From: Oceaniferula spumae
GTDB taxonomy: Bacteria > Verrucomicrobiota > Verrucomicrobiia > Verrucomicrobiales > Akkermansiaceae
Length of the DNA: 64,000 nucleotides
Reading direction: 5' to 3'
NCBI RefSeq assembly: GCF_042849255.1
Contig: NZ_AP026866.1
Span: 3,100,001 to 3,164,000 of the forward strand
The position numbers and the translations under genes are program-made. Position 1 is the first letter of the stretch. Each line of letters opens with the position of its first letter. This document shows positions 9,180-16,235 of this stretch, in pieces. The notes under the pieces were generated by a model. It was given only the letters and a program-made list of their open reading frames with translations, made no database searches and had not been told where the DNA came from.

Positions 9180-10172
9180 ATGTTGGCAGACAATGAAAAG
9201 GCAGCACTGAATGTGGAGAGCAGGCATGGAGATCTTGGAACTCCTAATGCGCCAAAACGTCGACGCAGGCGAAGATCACGAAAACCGGAACCTAAAAAGT
9301 CTGTCGCCCCATTGGTGCTTGGGGGAGGTGTGATTATGTTATTGGTTTGCTCTCTCGCCTTTTACAAATTCTACCTCAAGGAACGACTGTTCTCTGCCGG
9401 TAAACAGGGTAAGGTCAGCGCGACACAGCCATTGCAAGTTCAAGAAACTCCAGCATACGTAATTAATTTCGTTCAGGCTCCAGCTCAGGATGAATCTCGG
9501 AAAGTTGCCGAGCTGTTTACGAATGCTGTAGAAAGTGACAAGCGACTTAAGTGGGCTAGGAATCCAGATTTGGTAAAACCTAGATTGCATGAATACGCAG
9601 TTCAGGCTGTGAATGCAGTACCAGATAGGTTGGTCGCAGTGGGGTCGGCTAAGAACTCTGAGTTCGGTTTCCAATGTTTTATGGCTTACTTTACGACTGG
9701 ATCGCCGAGACCAATCTGTGTGGTCGCTACCGAAGATGGGCCGAAAGTGGATTGGGACTGTTATGCTCGATACGGCACAGCTTCTTGGGAGTTGTTGTTG
9801 AATAACTCGGTGAAAAGTGCAGAGATGCGAGTTTTGGCTGTAGCCTCAGACTACTATAATTACGAGTTTAGAGATGAGTCAAAGTGGCAATGTTATCGGA
9901 TCATGAGCCCTGATCTTGATGAGGAGATTTACGGCTACGTCGCTAGAGACAGTGCTGCTGCAGGCGTGCTCAGCAAAATCACTATCTGGAATAAATCTTC
10001 ACCGATGCGGGTCATATTAAAGCTAACAAGCGGTCCAGATAGCCTCAAACGACGTCAGCTTAGAATTAAAAATGCGATAGCTATAGGATGGGTTAAGGGT
10101 GATCTCTCCGCTGAGACTACCGATTCATCGCCAACGGTGCACGAGTTTGAAAAAGAGTTGAAAACCCCTTGA
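9180..10172 (+). CDS. Single-pass membrane protein of unknown function
   Basis: Protein of 330 residues that I do not recognise. An acidic/polar N-terminus is followed by a very basic patch (APKRRRRRRSRKPEPKKS) and one membrane helix (PLVLGGGVIMLLVCSLAFYK). The ~270-residue C-terminal domain is presumably periplasmic under the positive-inside rule. It contains aromatic-rich segments such as FMAYFTTGSPRPICVVATED and ASDYYNYEFRDESKWQCYRI. Those suggest a compact beta-rich fold. It stands alone between a terminator and the convergent prmA. No neighbour suggests a job. Confidence 0.7.
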   Translation: MLADNEKAALNVESRHGDLGTPNAPKRRRRRRSRKPEPKKSVAPLVLGGGVIMLLVCSLAFYKFYLKERLFSAGKQGKVSATQPLQVQETPAYVINFVQAPAQDESRKVAELFTNAVESDKRLKWARNPDLVKPRLHEYAVQAVNAVPDRLVAVGSAKNSEFGFQCFMAYFTTGSPRPICVVATEDGPKVDWDCYARYGTASWELLLNNSVKSAEMRVLAVASDYYNYEFRDESKWQCYRIMSPDLDEEIYGYVARDSAAAGVLSKITIWNKSSPMRVILKLTSGPDSLKRRQLRIKNAIAIGWVKGDLSAETTDSSPTVHEFEKELKTP

Positions 10173-10205
10173 TGAATTTTGTCATAGATGGGGCTTGGCG
10201 AATTT

Positions 10206-11051
10206 TCAGAGTTTCACCCCACGTGCTGTGATCCATTTGCCTTTCCTCACAACTCGGTTGAAGCTTAGTCCGTATTTCTCAGCGACCAATCTAGTTTCAT
10301 CCCACTGGTCGTGAAGAATGCCCGAGACCACTAGGTCGGCGTCATTTTCCATGGCTTTGACGATGGTGGGAAAAGCTTGTTGCAAGATGGTGGAAAACAT
10401 ATTGGCGACGACTACTGGCCATTGCTTTTCAGGTTTCCATTTAAGCACGTCGGTTTCTGTCATCTTGACTTTGTTCACGCCGTTGCGCTCGACGTTGCGT
10501 TTGGCGACTTTGACGGCCTGAGGGTCGAAGTCCATACCGTGGCAGTTTTTTGCCCCTAGCATTCTAGCGGCGATTGCGATGACTCCACTCCCGCAGCCGA
10601 GGTCCAGCATCGCCCAATCTGAGTTAGCAGCATTTCGCTCCTTGGCGATATCGACCATGAACCTCAGGCAGGTAGAGGTGGTGGCATGATCGCCGGTGCC
10701 GAATGCCATGTCGGCGGGTATTTGGATGATGTGTCTACCGGGGAATTCCTCCTCTAAAATGGACCGAGCATCATCATCTCGCGCTCCAGAGATGATAACC
10801 GAATTGCGTATGCGGATGGGGGGGCGTTCAGGTTCGGTGATGGCTGCCCAGTTCTGGTGCACAAGTTTACGAACACTGCCGCCGAACTGCTTTTTGATGG
10901 TCTCCGCCTCCTCCTTAGTCTGAGTGTATACCTCCACCCTTACGGTCTTCTGGGTTTTGAGCTTGGAAATAACGGCGTTAGGATTTCCATAAAACCGATC
11001 CTCCCACGCGTCCATCCATTTGGCACCAGACAGCTTTGACCATACCCACAT
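10206..11051 (-). CDS. prmA: Ribosomal protein L11 methyltransferase PrmA
   Basis: Protein of 281 residues of the PrmA family, a SAM-dependent methyltransferase that trimethylates lysines of ribosomal protein L11. The diagnostic substrate motif FGTGDHATTSTCLRFM and the SAM-binding motif LDLGCGSGVIAIAARMLGA are intact. MDFDPQAVKVAKRNVERNGV and VVANMFSTIL (the NPPF-equivalent position) follow. The N-terminal ~90 residues form the shorter L11-recognition domain. The start at 11051 (MWVWSKLSG) is accepted because the frame gives normal length. It is monocistronic. Confidence 0.9.
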   Translation of the reverse strand: MWVWSKLSGAKWMDAWEDRFYGNPNAVISKLKTQKTVRVEVYTQTKEEAETIKKQFGGSVRKLVHQNWAAITEPERPPIRIRNSVIISGARDDDARSILEEEFPGRHIIQIPADMAFGTGDHATTSTCLRFMVDIAKERNAANSDWAMLDLGCGSGVIAIAARMLGAKNCHGMDFDPQAVKVAKRNVERNGVNKVKMTETDVLKWKPEKQWPVVVANMFSTILQQAFPTIVKAMENDADLVVSGILHDQWDETRLVAEKYGLSFNRVVRKGKWITARGVKL

Positions 11052-11092
11052 GGGCCTAACTAATCATAAATCGGAGCCTTTAGTAACAAAAA

Positions 11093-11959
11093 TCAACCCG
11101 TCAGGTGTTCGCCGCACTTTCGGCAGTAATTGGCATCATTGAGGTGGCCATGGACGCCGCATCCTGGACAGGCGTCTGTGGTCTCATCTGGTCGTAGCGC
11201 TTCACGCACCATGTCACTGGCTACGATGCCGGTGGGGACCGCGATGATCGCATAACCAGCTAGTACCATGAATGCGGTAATCACTCTGCCAAGAGTTGTT
11301 TGCGCCGCAAGATCCCCGTAACCAACAGTTGTGATGGAAACAATCGCATAGTAGATGCTGACTGGAATACTGGTGAAGTCCGTGCCTTCAACGTGTGATT
11401 CGACGATATAAATTAGGGTGCCGGCCAACATGGCAAAAATCAGCATCGCAAAGAAAAAGACCGTGATCTTGGCTCTGGATGCCGCCAACCCACGCAAAAT
11501 GGTGTTAGCGCCACGCACGTGACCTACCATTTTTAGCACTCGGAACATTCTGAGTAAACGCAGCAGGCGGATGACAATAAAATGACTGCCCCCAGTGAAA
11601 AGCAGCGCCAAGTAGCTAGGGAGACAGGACAGGAGGTCGACTATGCCGTAAAAGCTGAAAATGTAGTTCTTAGGCCGTTTCACCAGCCAGATTCGTAGCA
11701 GGTATTCTAGCGTGAAGACTATCGTGCAGCCCCATTCAACGATCAAGAGTGCATTATGATACTTGGAGCTGACGCTATCGACACTCTCAAGCATCACCGC
11801 CAGCACGCTGATGCCGATCACCCACAGCAGTGCGATATCGAAGAATTTGCCTGAGGGGGTTTCAGCTTCGAATATGATCTCCCATAGCCGTTGCTTGTAC
11901 GGCGATTCGGTGGGTTCGGGAGCAAACTCTTCGTTCTCCGGATGGTCGGGTAACTGCAC
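11093..11959 (-). CDS. Voltage-gated potassium channel-like ion transporter with C-terminal zinc ribbon
   Basis: Protein of 288 residues with the six-helix ion-transport architecture. An S4-like segment has regularly spaced arginines (IRLLRLLRMFRVLKMVGHVR), and the pore loop has the K+ selectivity filter TTVGYGDL. This predicts an inner-membrane potassium channel. The last ~25 residues form an unusual cytoplasmic tail with two Cys pairs (CPGCG ... CRKCGEHL), a zinc ribbon of the double-zinc-ribbon kind. The N-terminus (residues 1-30) is acidic and soluble. It is monocistronic, beside prmA on the same strand. The zinc-ribbon role is unknown. Confidence 0.88.
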   Translation of the reverse strand: MQLPDHPENEEFAPEPTESPYKQRLWEIIFEAETPSGKFFDIALLWVIGISVLAVMLESVDSVSSKYHNALLIVEWGCTIVFTLEYLLRIWLVKRPKNYIFSFYGIVDLLSCLPSYLALLFTGGSHFIVIRLLRLLRMFRVLKMVGHVRGANTILRGLAASRAKITVFFFAMLIFAMLAGTLIYIVESHVEGTDFTSIPVSIYYAIVSITTVGYGDLAAQTTLGRVITAFMVLAGYAIIAVPTGIVASDMVREALRPDETTDACPGCGVHGHLNDANYCRKCGEHLTG

Positions 11960-12016
11960 GCTTCACAGCATGTCGGGCTCGATGGCGGATGTCAAATCCA
12001 AGCCTCACCACGAATG

Positions 12017-12814
12017 TTAGCGTCTACCGTTGATGAGAGGCAGAAGAAAGGCGAGGTAGAGAAAGATGGAAACCAGGTCGAGTTTGAAAATTTGAATGAT
12101 CTGAGTGAGAGCCAGATGAAAGACGATGCCAAAGAGCGCGACGATCCATTTTCGCTTCATGAACCAAAAACCAAGAGCTATAAAATACTCGCTCAGGGTG
12201 CTTGCGATAGCGGGGATGATCACGGGGATGGACAACCCAAAAATGACTAGGAAACCGGATGTGAGGTCGACTTTGAAATTCGTCAGAACGGCAGACATCG
12301 CCATGAGGGCATCACCACTCAGATACTCAGGTGAGCTTTTTTTTAAAGCATTCACGCCGTAGAGCAGAGTCAATTGTAGCTGGATTAGCCGAATAGGCCA
12401 ACAAGGGCTAACGGAGAGGGGAGCTGAGGGGGAGTTGTATTTCCAAGGAGACCGGATCGCATCGCTTTTCAAAAAAGAAAAGGCAAGGATGGTAAAGAGT
12501 AGGACTTGTCGGCTTTGAGCGCCTTCATTGAGATAACCAAGCGGTAGGAGGGTAATGAAGAGTAATGTGGCTATCGCGCGCGTTTTCCATCCCCAGATAA
12601 GAAGGATGCTCAGGCACGTAATGAAAGCCCAGTAAGGAAACTCGAGTAAAAAATCCCAAGGTCCATGGCGTAGCCAGTCTGGAGCTCTCGTGGTAAATAA
12701 GAGTCCATCCGACCAGAAGAACCAAGGGATGATGAGGCCCAGTGCTATACGAAACCACGCCAATGCCCGTGCGTTTACCGGGGCGAACAGGAATTCCTGG
12801 AGGGTAGTCTTCAT
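12017..12814 (-). CDS. HTTM-domain multipass membrane protein
   Basis: Protein of ~265 residues of the HTTM family (membrane domain shared with vitamin K-dependent gamma-carboxylases). The family signature is seen in NARALAWFRIALGLIIPWFF at the N-terminus, followed by about seven further membrane segments. The ATG at 12814 is chosen because GAGGAGGT lies just upstream, one of the few strong Shine-Dalgarno sequences in this window, and because the N-terminus then matches the family. It overlaps the stop of the upstream gene as ATGA, so the pair is translationally coupled. No carboxylase C-terminal domain is present. Function is unknown. Confidence 0.75.
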   Translation of the reverse strand: MKTTLQEFLFAPVNARALAWFRIALGLIIPWFFWSDGLLFTTRAPDWLRHGPWDFLLEFPYWAFITCLSILLIWGWKTRAIATLLFITLLPLGYLNEGAQSRQVLLFTILAFSFLKSDAIRSPWKYNSPSAPLSVSPCWPIRLIQLQLTLLYGVNALKKSSPEYLSGDALMAMSAVLTNFKVDLTSGFLVIFGLSIPVIIPAIASTLSEYFIALGFWFMKRKWIVALFGIVFHLALTQIIQIFKLDLVSIFLYLAFLLPLINGRR

Positions 12815-13218
12815 CTGCTTACCTCCTCTGCAGAATGGTTGGTGATGATCTTCCTCTCTTGGTCGTATCGGAGAGAATCTTTGGAATAGCGGAGGGTCCA
12901 CTCAAGCTTTCCTCCGTGGGGTGTGAGATGGTTAGCTTCTTCGCTTTGGGAAAATCGCTGGATTTTCTCAAGAATGACCTTTTTACGGTGGACCCCTCTC
13001 AGTTCGTCAGGGAGTTCTAGAAGTTCTGCTGTTCCATCAGTGGTGATGGCCCTCAATGTCACTTTGTAAGGTGTGGCGGTATGGTAGACCTCTAATTGTG
13101 GTAGTCCACGCACTAGAAAGATCAACATGAGGGTGAAAACCACCACGTCTCTTGGTAATGATCCCAAAAGTGGCACTGGAGGAGACGTAGAATTCATAGA
13201 ATCAGGAACATACAACAT
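12811..13218 (-). CDS. Small single-pass membrane protein coupled to the HTTM gene
   Basis: Protein of 135 residues that I do not recognise. One membrane helix near residues 24-40 (VVVFTLMLIFLVRGLPQLEV) is followed by a ~90-residue soluble domain with charged, beta-like stretches (YKVTLRAITTDGTAELLELP and GGKLEWTLRYSKDSLRYDQE). Its stop overlaps the HTTM start, and the Shine-Dalgarno for HTTM lies inside it. In other bacteria, HTTM genes are often accompanied by such a small partner of similar layout; I infer that the two form a complex. An internal ATG at 13197 is an alternative start. Confidence 0.7.
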   Translation of the reverse strand: MLYVPDSMNSTSPPVPLLGSLPRDVVVFTLMLIFLVRGLPQLEVYHTATPYKVTLRAITTDGTAELLELPDELRGVHRKKVILEKIQRFSQSEEANHLTPHGGKLEWTLRYSKDSLRYDQERKIITNHSAEEVSR

Positions 13219-13285
13219 CTAGTCAGACTCTGAGGTCAATTCATAAGGGGGGACTTAAAATTTTAAAAACTCCCCTAGATTTGCG

Positions 13286-13343
13286 TTGACATGTCATAGT
13301 CTCCTTCCTAGTTTGCGCGCCCCTCGACATGAGGTGGGTGGGC
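13286..13343 (+). promoter_or_regulatory. Promoter and leader hairpin of the rplM-rpsI operon
   Basis: A consensus TTGACA (13286) and TAGTTT (13309) lie 17 bases apart. The leader of ~95 nt that follows begins with a possible stem, CGCCC-CTC ... GAG ... GGGCG, at 13316-13343. Leaders of ribosomal operons often bind their own product; autoregulation by L13 is conceivable but unproven here. Confidence 0.5.
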
Positions 13344-13415
13344 GAACCGTGAAGGCAAGCGTACCCTGGGAAGCCGACTGTAACAGGTCATTTTTACTAG
13401 AAACAACCAAGAACA

Positions 13416-13847
13416 ATGAAAACATTTTCTGCAAAAGCACAGGACGTAGAGCGCAAGTGGTACGTCATCGACGCTGAGAACCAAATTCTCGGCAAGGTCG
13501 CCGTCAAGGCTGCCAACATCCTCCGGGGCAAAAACAAAACTATTTACACTCCTCACGTCGATACTGGTGACTTCGTCATCATCATCAATGCGGATAAAGT
13601 TGTTCTTAGTGGCACTAAGGAAACCGACAAGATTTACACTCGTTACACAGGTTATGTCGGTAACCAGAAAATCGAGACACCTCGCAAAGTCCGCGAGCGT
13701 CGTCCAGAACTCCTTCTTGAGCGTGCTGTTCGCGGCATGGTCCCCCACAACAAACTGGGTGATGCCATCTACAAGAAACTCAAAGTCGTCAACGGCCCTG
13801 ACCACAAGCACGAGGCACAACAGCCTGAAGCAGTCGAGATCGCCTAA
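13416..13847 (+). CDS. rplM: 50S ribosomal protein L13
   Basis: Protein of 143 residues, the usual L13 length. Typical motifs are RKWYVIDAENQILGKVAVKA at the N-terminus, VDTGDFVIIINADKV in the centre and RGMVPHNKLGDAIYKKLKV near the end. It assembles early into the large subunit. It is first gene of an operon with rpsI and the small basic protein, the order found in most bacteria for L13-S9. The ATG at 13416 lacks a Shine-Dalgarno sequence but sits in an A-rich context (ACCAAGAACA). Confidence 0.97.
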   Translation: MKTFSAKAQDVERKWYVIDAENQILGKVAVKAANILRGKNKTIYTPHVDTGDFVIIINADKVVLSGTKETDKIYTRYTGYVGNQKIETPRKVRERRPELLLERAVRGMVPHNKLGDAIYKKLKVVNGPDHKHEAQQPEAVEIA

Positions 13848-13884
13848 TTCACCAGCCCTAATCACTTTTTAACTCAATATTCTC

Positions 13885-14280
13885 ATGAGCGAAGCCACAA
13901 CATACTGCGCCACAGGTCGCCGCAAGACATCCGTCGCACGCGTCTGGGTCACCGCCGGAACCGGCGAGATCACCATTAACAACAAGTCTTTCGAAGATTA
14001 CGTTCCTACACTGACTCTTCAGAACGCAGTGCTTGAACCATTCCAAAACGCCAACTTGTTAAACAAGTTTGACGTCAAAGTCGTTGCCAAAGGCGGCGGC
14101 ATTTCCGGCCAAGTCGGAGCGATCCGTCTCGGCATCTCCCGCGCACTTTGCGAGCACGACGATGAACTTCGTCCAGCCCTCAAGGAAGCCGGCCTGATGC
14201 GTCGTGATCCCCGCCAGAAAGAGCGTAAGAAATACGGTCAGCCTGGTGCACGTAAGAAGTTCCAGTTCTCCAAGCGTTAA
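13885..14280 (+). CDS. rpsI: 30S ribosomal protein S9
   Basis: Protein of 131 residues. TGRRKTSVARVWVTAGTGEI at the N-terminus, GGGISGQVGAIRLGISRAL in the middle and the basic tail KYGQPGARKKFQFSKR are diagnostic. The C-terminal lysine-arginine tail reaches the P-site tRNA in the ribosome. It follows rplM by 37 bases in the same operon and precedes the small basic protein by 36 bases. Confidence 0.97.
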   Translation: MSEATTYCATGRRKTSVARVWVTAGTGEITINNKSFEDYVPTLTLQNAVLEPFQNANLLNKFDVKVVAKGGGISGQVGAIRLGISRALCEHDDELRPALKEAGLMRRDPRQKERKKYGQPGARKKFQFSKR

Positions 14281-14316
14281 TCACAGCCATCATCCAACCA
14301 CAACCTATCAAGAATT

Positions 14317-14472
14317 ATGTCTAAACACGCATCACTCAAGATTTCCGGTGGAGCCGGCGGCAAGCGTTCGGTCCTCAAGCGTTTCGAGCGCATCAAGCTT
14401 CTCAAGGAGCGCGGCCAGTGGAAAAAAGGCAAAAGCCCAATCGGCCTGCCTAAGACCAAGCCTGAGGCGTAA
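14317..14472 (+). CDS. Small basic protein of the Chlamydiae/Verrucomicrobia family
   Basis: A 51-residue, strongly basic protein: MSKHASLKISGGAGGKRSVL, then KRFERIKLLKERGQWKKG, ending GLPKTKPEA. The VLKRFERIKLLKERG core and the LPKTKPEA end match the small basic protein family known from Chlamydiae and Verrucomicrobia (described as probably ribosome- or rRNA-associated). It is third in the rplM-rpsI operon, directly before the terminator, which supports a ribosomal role. It is easily missed because of its size. Its position after S9 and the family motif make it a confident real gene; its function is not established. Confidence 0.9.
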   Translation: MSKHASLKISGGAGGKRSVLKRFERIKLLKERGQWKKGKSPIGLPKTKPEA

Positions 14473-14495
14473 GCCACTGGTGAATCCATCTTTTC

Positions 14496-14534
14496 AAACC
14501 CGCCCTTGGAATTCATTTCCGGGCGGGTTTTTTT
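14496..14534 (+). terminator. Rho-independent terminator of the rplM operon
   Basis: AAACCCGCCC and GGGCGGGTTT pair around a 15-base loop and are followed by a T run. Confidence 0.9.
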
Positions 14535-14584
14535 GATGGATCACTTTCCCTCGTCTTATTTAGAATCCCATTTCCACTATTATC

Positions 14585-15508
14585 ATGTCCGCACAATCTC
14601 AAGGCATCCGACTCAATAAATACCTCGCCTCATGCGGCGTCGGTTCGCGTCGTTCATGCGATGCTCTCATCCAAGAGGGCGAGGTCTATATCAACAACTC
14701 ACGTGAGATCAATCCAGCCACGCGCGTCGATCCTGATGATGTTGTCCGTGTGGGACGCAAAATCGTGACACCGAAGTCCACCGAGGTCATTTTGTTCAAT
14801 AAACCTCGTGGACTGGTCAGTTCTGCCAGCGATGAGCTTGGTCGGGAGACCATCTACGCCGCATTGCCACCGCACCTGCACCATTTGAAAAACGTCGGCC
14901 GTCTCGATAAGGATTCGGAAGGTATGTTGGTGCTAACGAACGATGGCGACTTGGCTCTCAAGCTGACCCACCCTAGCCAGAAGGTGGAGAAGGAATACCT
15001 GGTCACCGTGAATCAGGCATTCGACAATGAAATCATCGAAAAGCTAATCAAGGGTGTGCATACCCCTGAAGGGCGAGCAGCAGCAAAGTCGATCAAACGT
15101 ATTTCCCCACGCAGGCTCCGCATCGTACTTGAAACGGGTCTCAAACGCCAGATCCGCATCATGTTCGAGGCGGTCCATATCAAGGTTACCAAGCTCGTGC
15201 GTATCCGTATCGGTATGCTCACCGGAGGAGGGCTGGAAATAGGCCAATGGAGATCACTCGATGAAGAGGAAGTTCGAGCGCTCCAACAGAACCCCAAACA
15301 AAGATCGAGCAAAGCTTCAGACGCGAGTGATGAACCGTCTTCTGATAGACCTCCTGCGAGAAAGTCCAGCCCTCGCGGAGCACAAGGCTTGAAACGCCGT
15401 ACACCCTACAAAAGTAAGGGCGAAAAAAGTTTCAAAAACACCAAACGTACGCCGAAAAAAACAGGCCGTGGTGTTGGTCAGAAAAAGAAGCCACGCGGCC
15501 GGAGGTAG
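14585..15508 (+). CDS. RluB/RsuA-type rRNA pseudouridine synthase with basic tail
   Basis: Protein of 307 residues. An S4 RNA-binding domain (RLNKYLASCGVGSRRSCDAL) is followed by the catalytic domain with the active Asp in NVGRLDKDSEGMLVLTNDGD. The region KVEKEYLVTV and the C-terminal GLKRQIRIMF are family landmarks. RluB-type enzymes modify 23S rRNA helix 93; RsuA modifies 16S rRNA, and the two cannot be separated here. The last ~70 residues are a lysine/arginine/serine-rich disordered tail, probably extra rRNA binding. It sits just after the ribosomal operon but behind its terminator. Confidence 0.9.
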   Translation: MSAQSQGIRLNKYLASCGVGSRRSCDALIQEGEVYINNSREINPATRVDPDDVVRVGRKIVTPKSTEVILFNKPRGLVSSASDELGRETIYAALPPHLHHLKNVGRLDKDSEGMLVLTNDGDLALKLTHPSQKVEKEYLVTVNQAFDNEIIEKLIKGVHTPEGRAAAKSIKRISPRRLRIVLETGLKRQIRIMFEAVHIKVTKLVRIRIGMLTGGGLEIGQWRSLDEEEVRALQQNPKQRSSKASDASDEPSSDRPPARKSSPRGAQGLKRRTPYKSKGEKSFKNTKRTPKKTGRGVGQKKKPRGRR

Positions 15509-15567
15509 TTTCTGATGAAACTGTCAGCTGCGGTCCAGAGCTGGTGTCAGAAAACCACTCAGTGCAG

Positions 15568-16083
15568 TTAATCATGACTGTGCACGCTCGTGCTTTTCAT
15601 CCTACTGCGAACGAGTAAAACCAGTGCCGCAAGGCAGATGAGGACCTCAGCTAGAAAGGTCCAGTGAAGAACAAAGTTCCAAACCCACCACGATCGAGTC
15701 GCGGGGATCTCCAGCATGTAATAGAGCTTGCTGGAAAATGGATGGAGCCAAGCCACGCCGCCCACGAGGGAATCTAGCAAAAGATGCAACAGGAGTCCCG
15801 CGGCCAAGGCTGTATTCGCTAGAAATAGGCGTTTGTTTTTTGTTGCGAGTGCAAAAGCGCTGACGACCAACCAAATGGCAGCCCAGAACGATGGAAAGTG
15901 GGTCCAGTAAAGATGGTGATGAGTCTGTCTGTTATCGATCAGATAGAAATAAAACATATCGATATCCGGAAGAATGCTGCCAATCAGAATCGACCAGAAC
16001 ACCAGCTTCTTGTTCACGTCACGGCATCTTCTCTGACTAAGTTTGGCACACAGGTAGCCAGCAGGTAGATGAGCGATAAACAT
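15568..16083 (-). CDS. YdjM-like membrane-bound metal-dependent hydrolase
   Basis: Protein of 171 residues with about four membrane helices. Conserved metal-ligand-like residues are in MFIAHLPAGYLCAK, ILPDIDMFYFYL, THHHLYWTH and LLHLLLDSLVGG, the pattern of the YdjM/LexA-regulated family (PF04307). These proteins are predicted zinc-dependent hydrolases of the inner membrane, acting on unknown, perhaps lipid, substrates. It is divergent from acs and alone. No SOS box was recognised upstream. Confidence 0.8.
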   Translation of the reverse strand: MFIAHLPAGYLCAKLSQRRCRDVNKKLVFWSILIGSILPDIDMFYFYLIDNRQTHHHLYWTHFPSFWAAIWLVVSAFALATKNKRLFLANTALAAGLLLHLLLDSLVGGVAWLHPFSSKLYYMLEIPATRSWWVWNFVLHWTFLAEVLICLAALVLLVRSRMKSTSVHSHD

Positions 16084-16235
16084 GGTTCGTAATACTGTGG
16101 CGAGAGGTCTTTTTGTTCAGGATTGAAACGAGTTGGAAAAAAATTGCTATCCCAGAAAAGCAGGGTTGTCCTCTGATAATCGGCTGGTTAGTTTTCATGA
16201 ATCAAATTCAATCCCCGTTTATCATCCAGACAGCC

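Noticed and set aside
13308..13865. 185-codon minus-strand frame across rplM
   Set aside because: Antisense shadow of the well-supported L13 gene.
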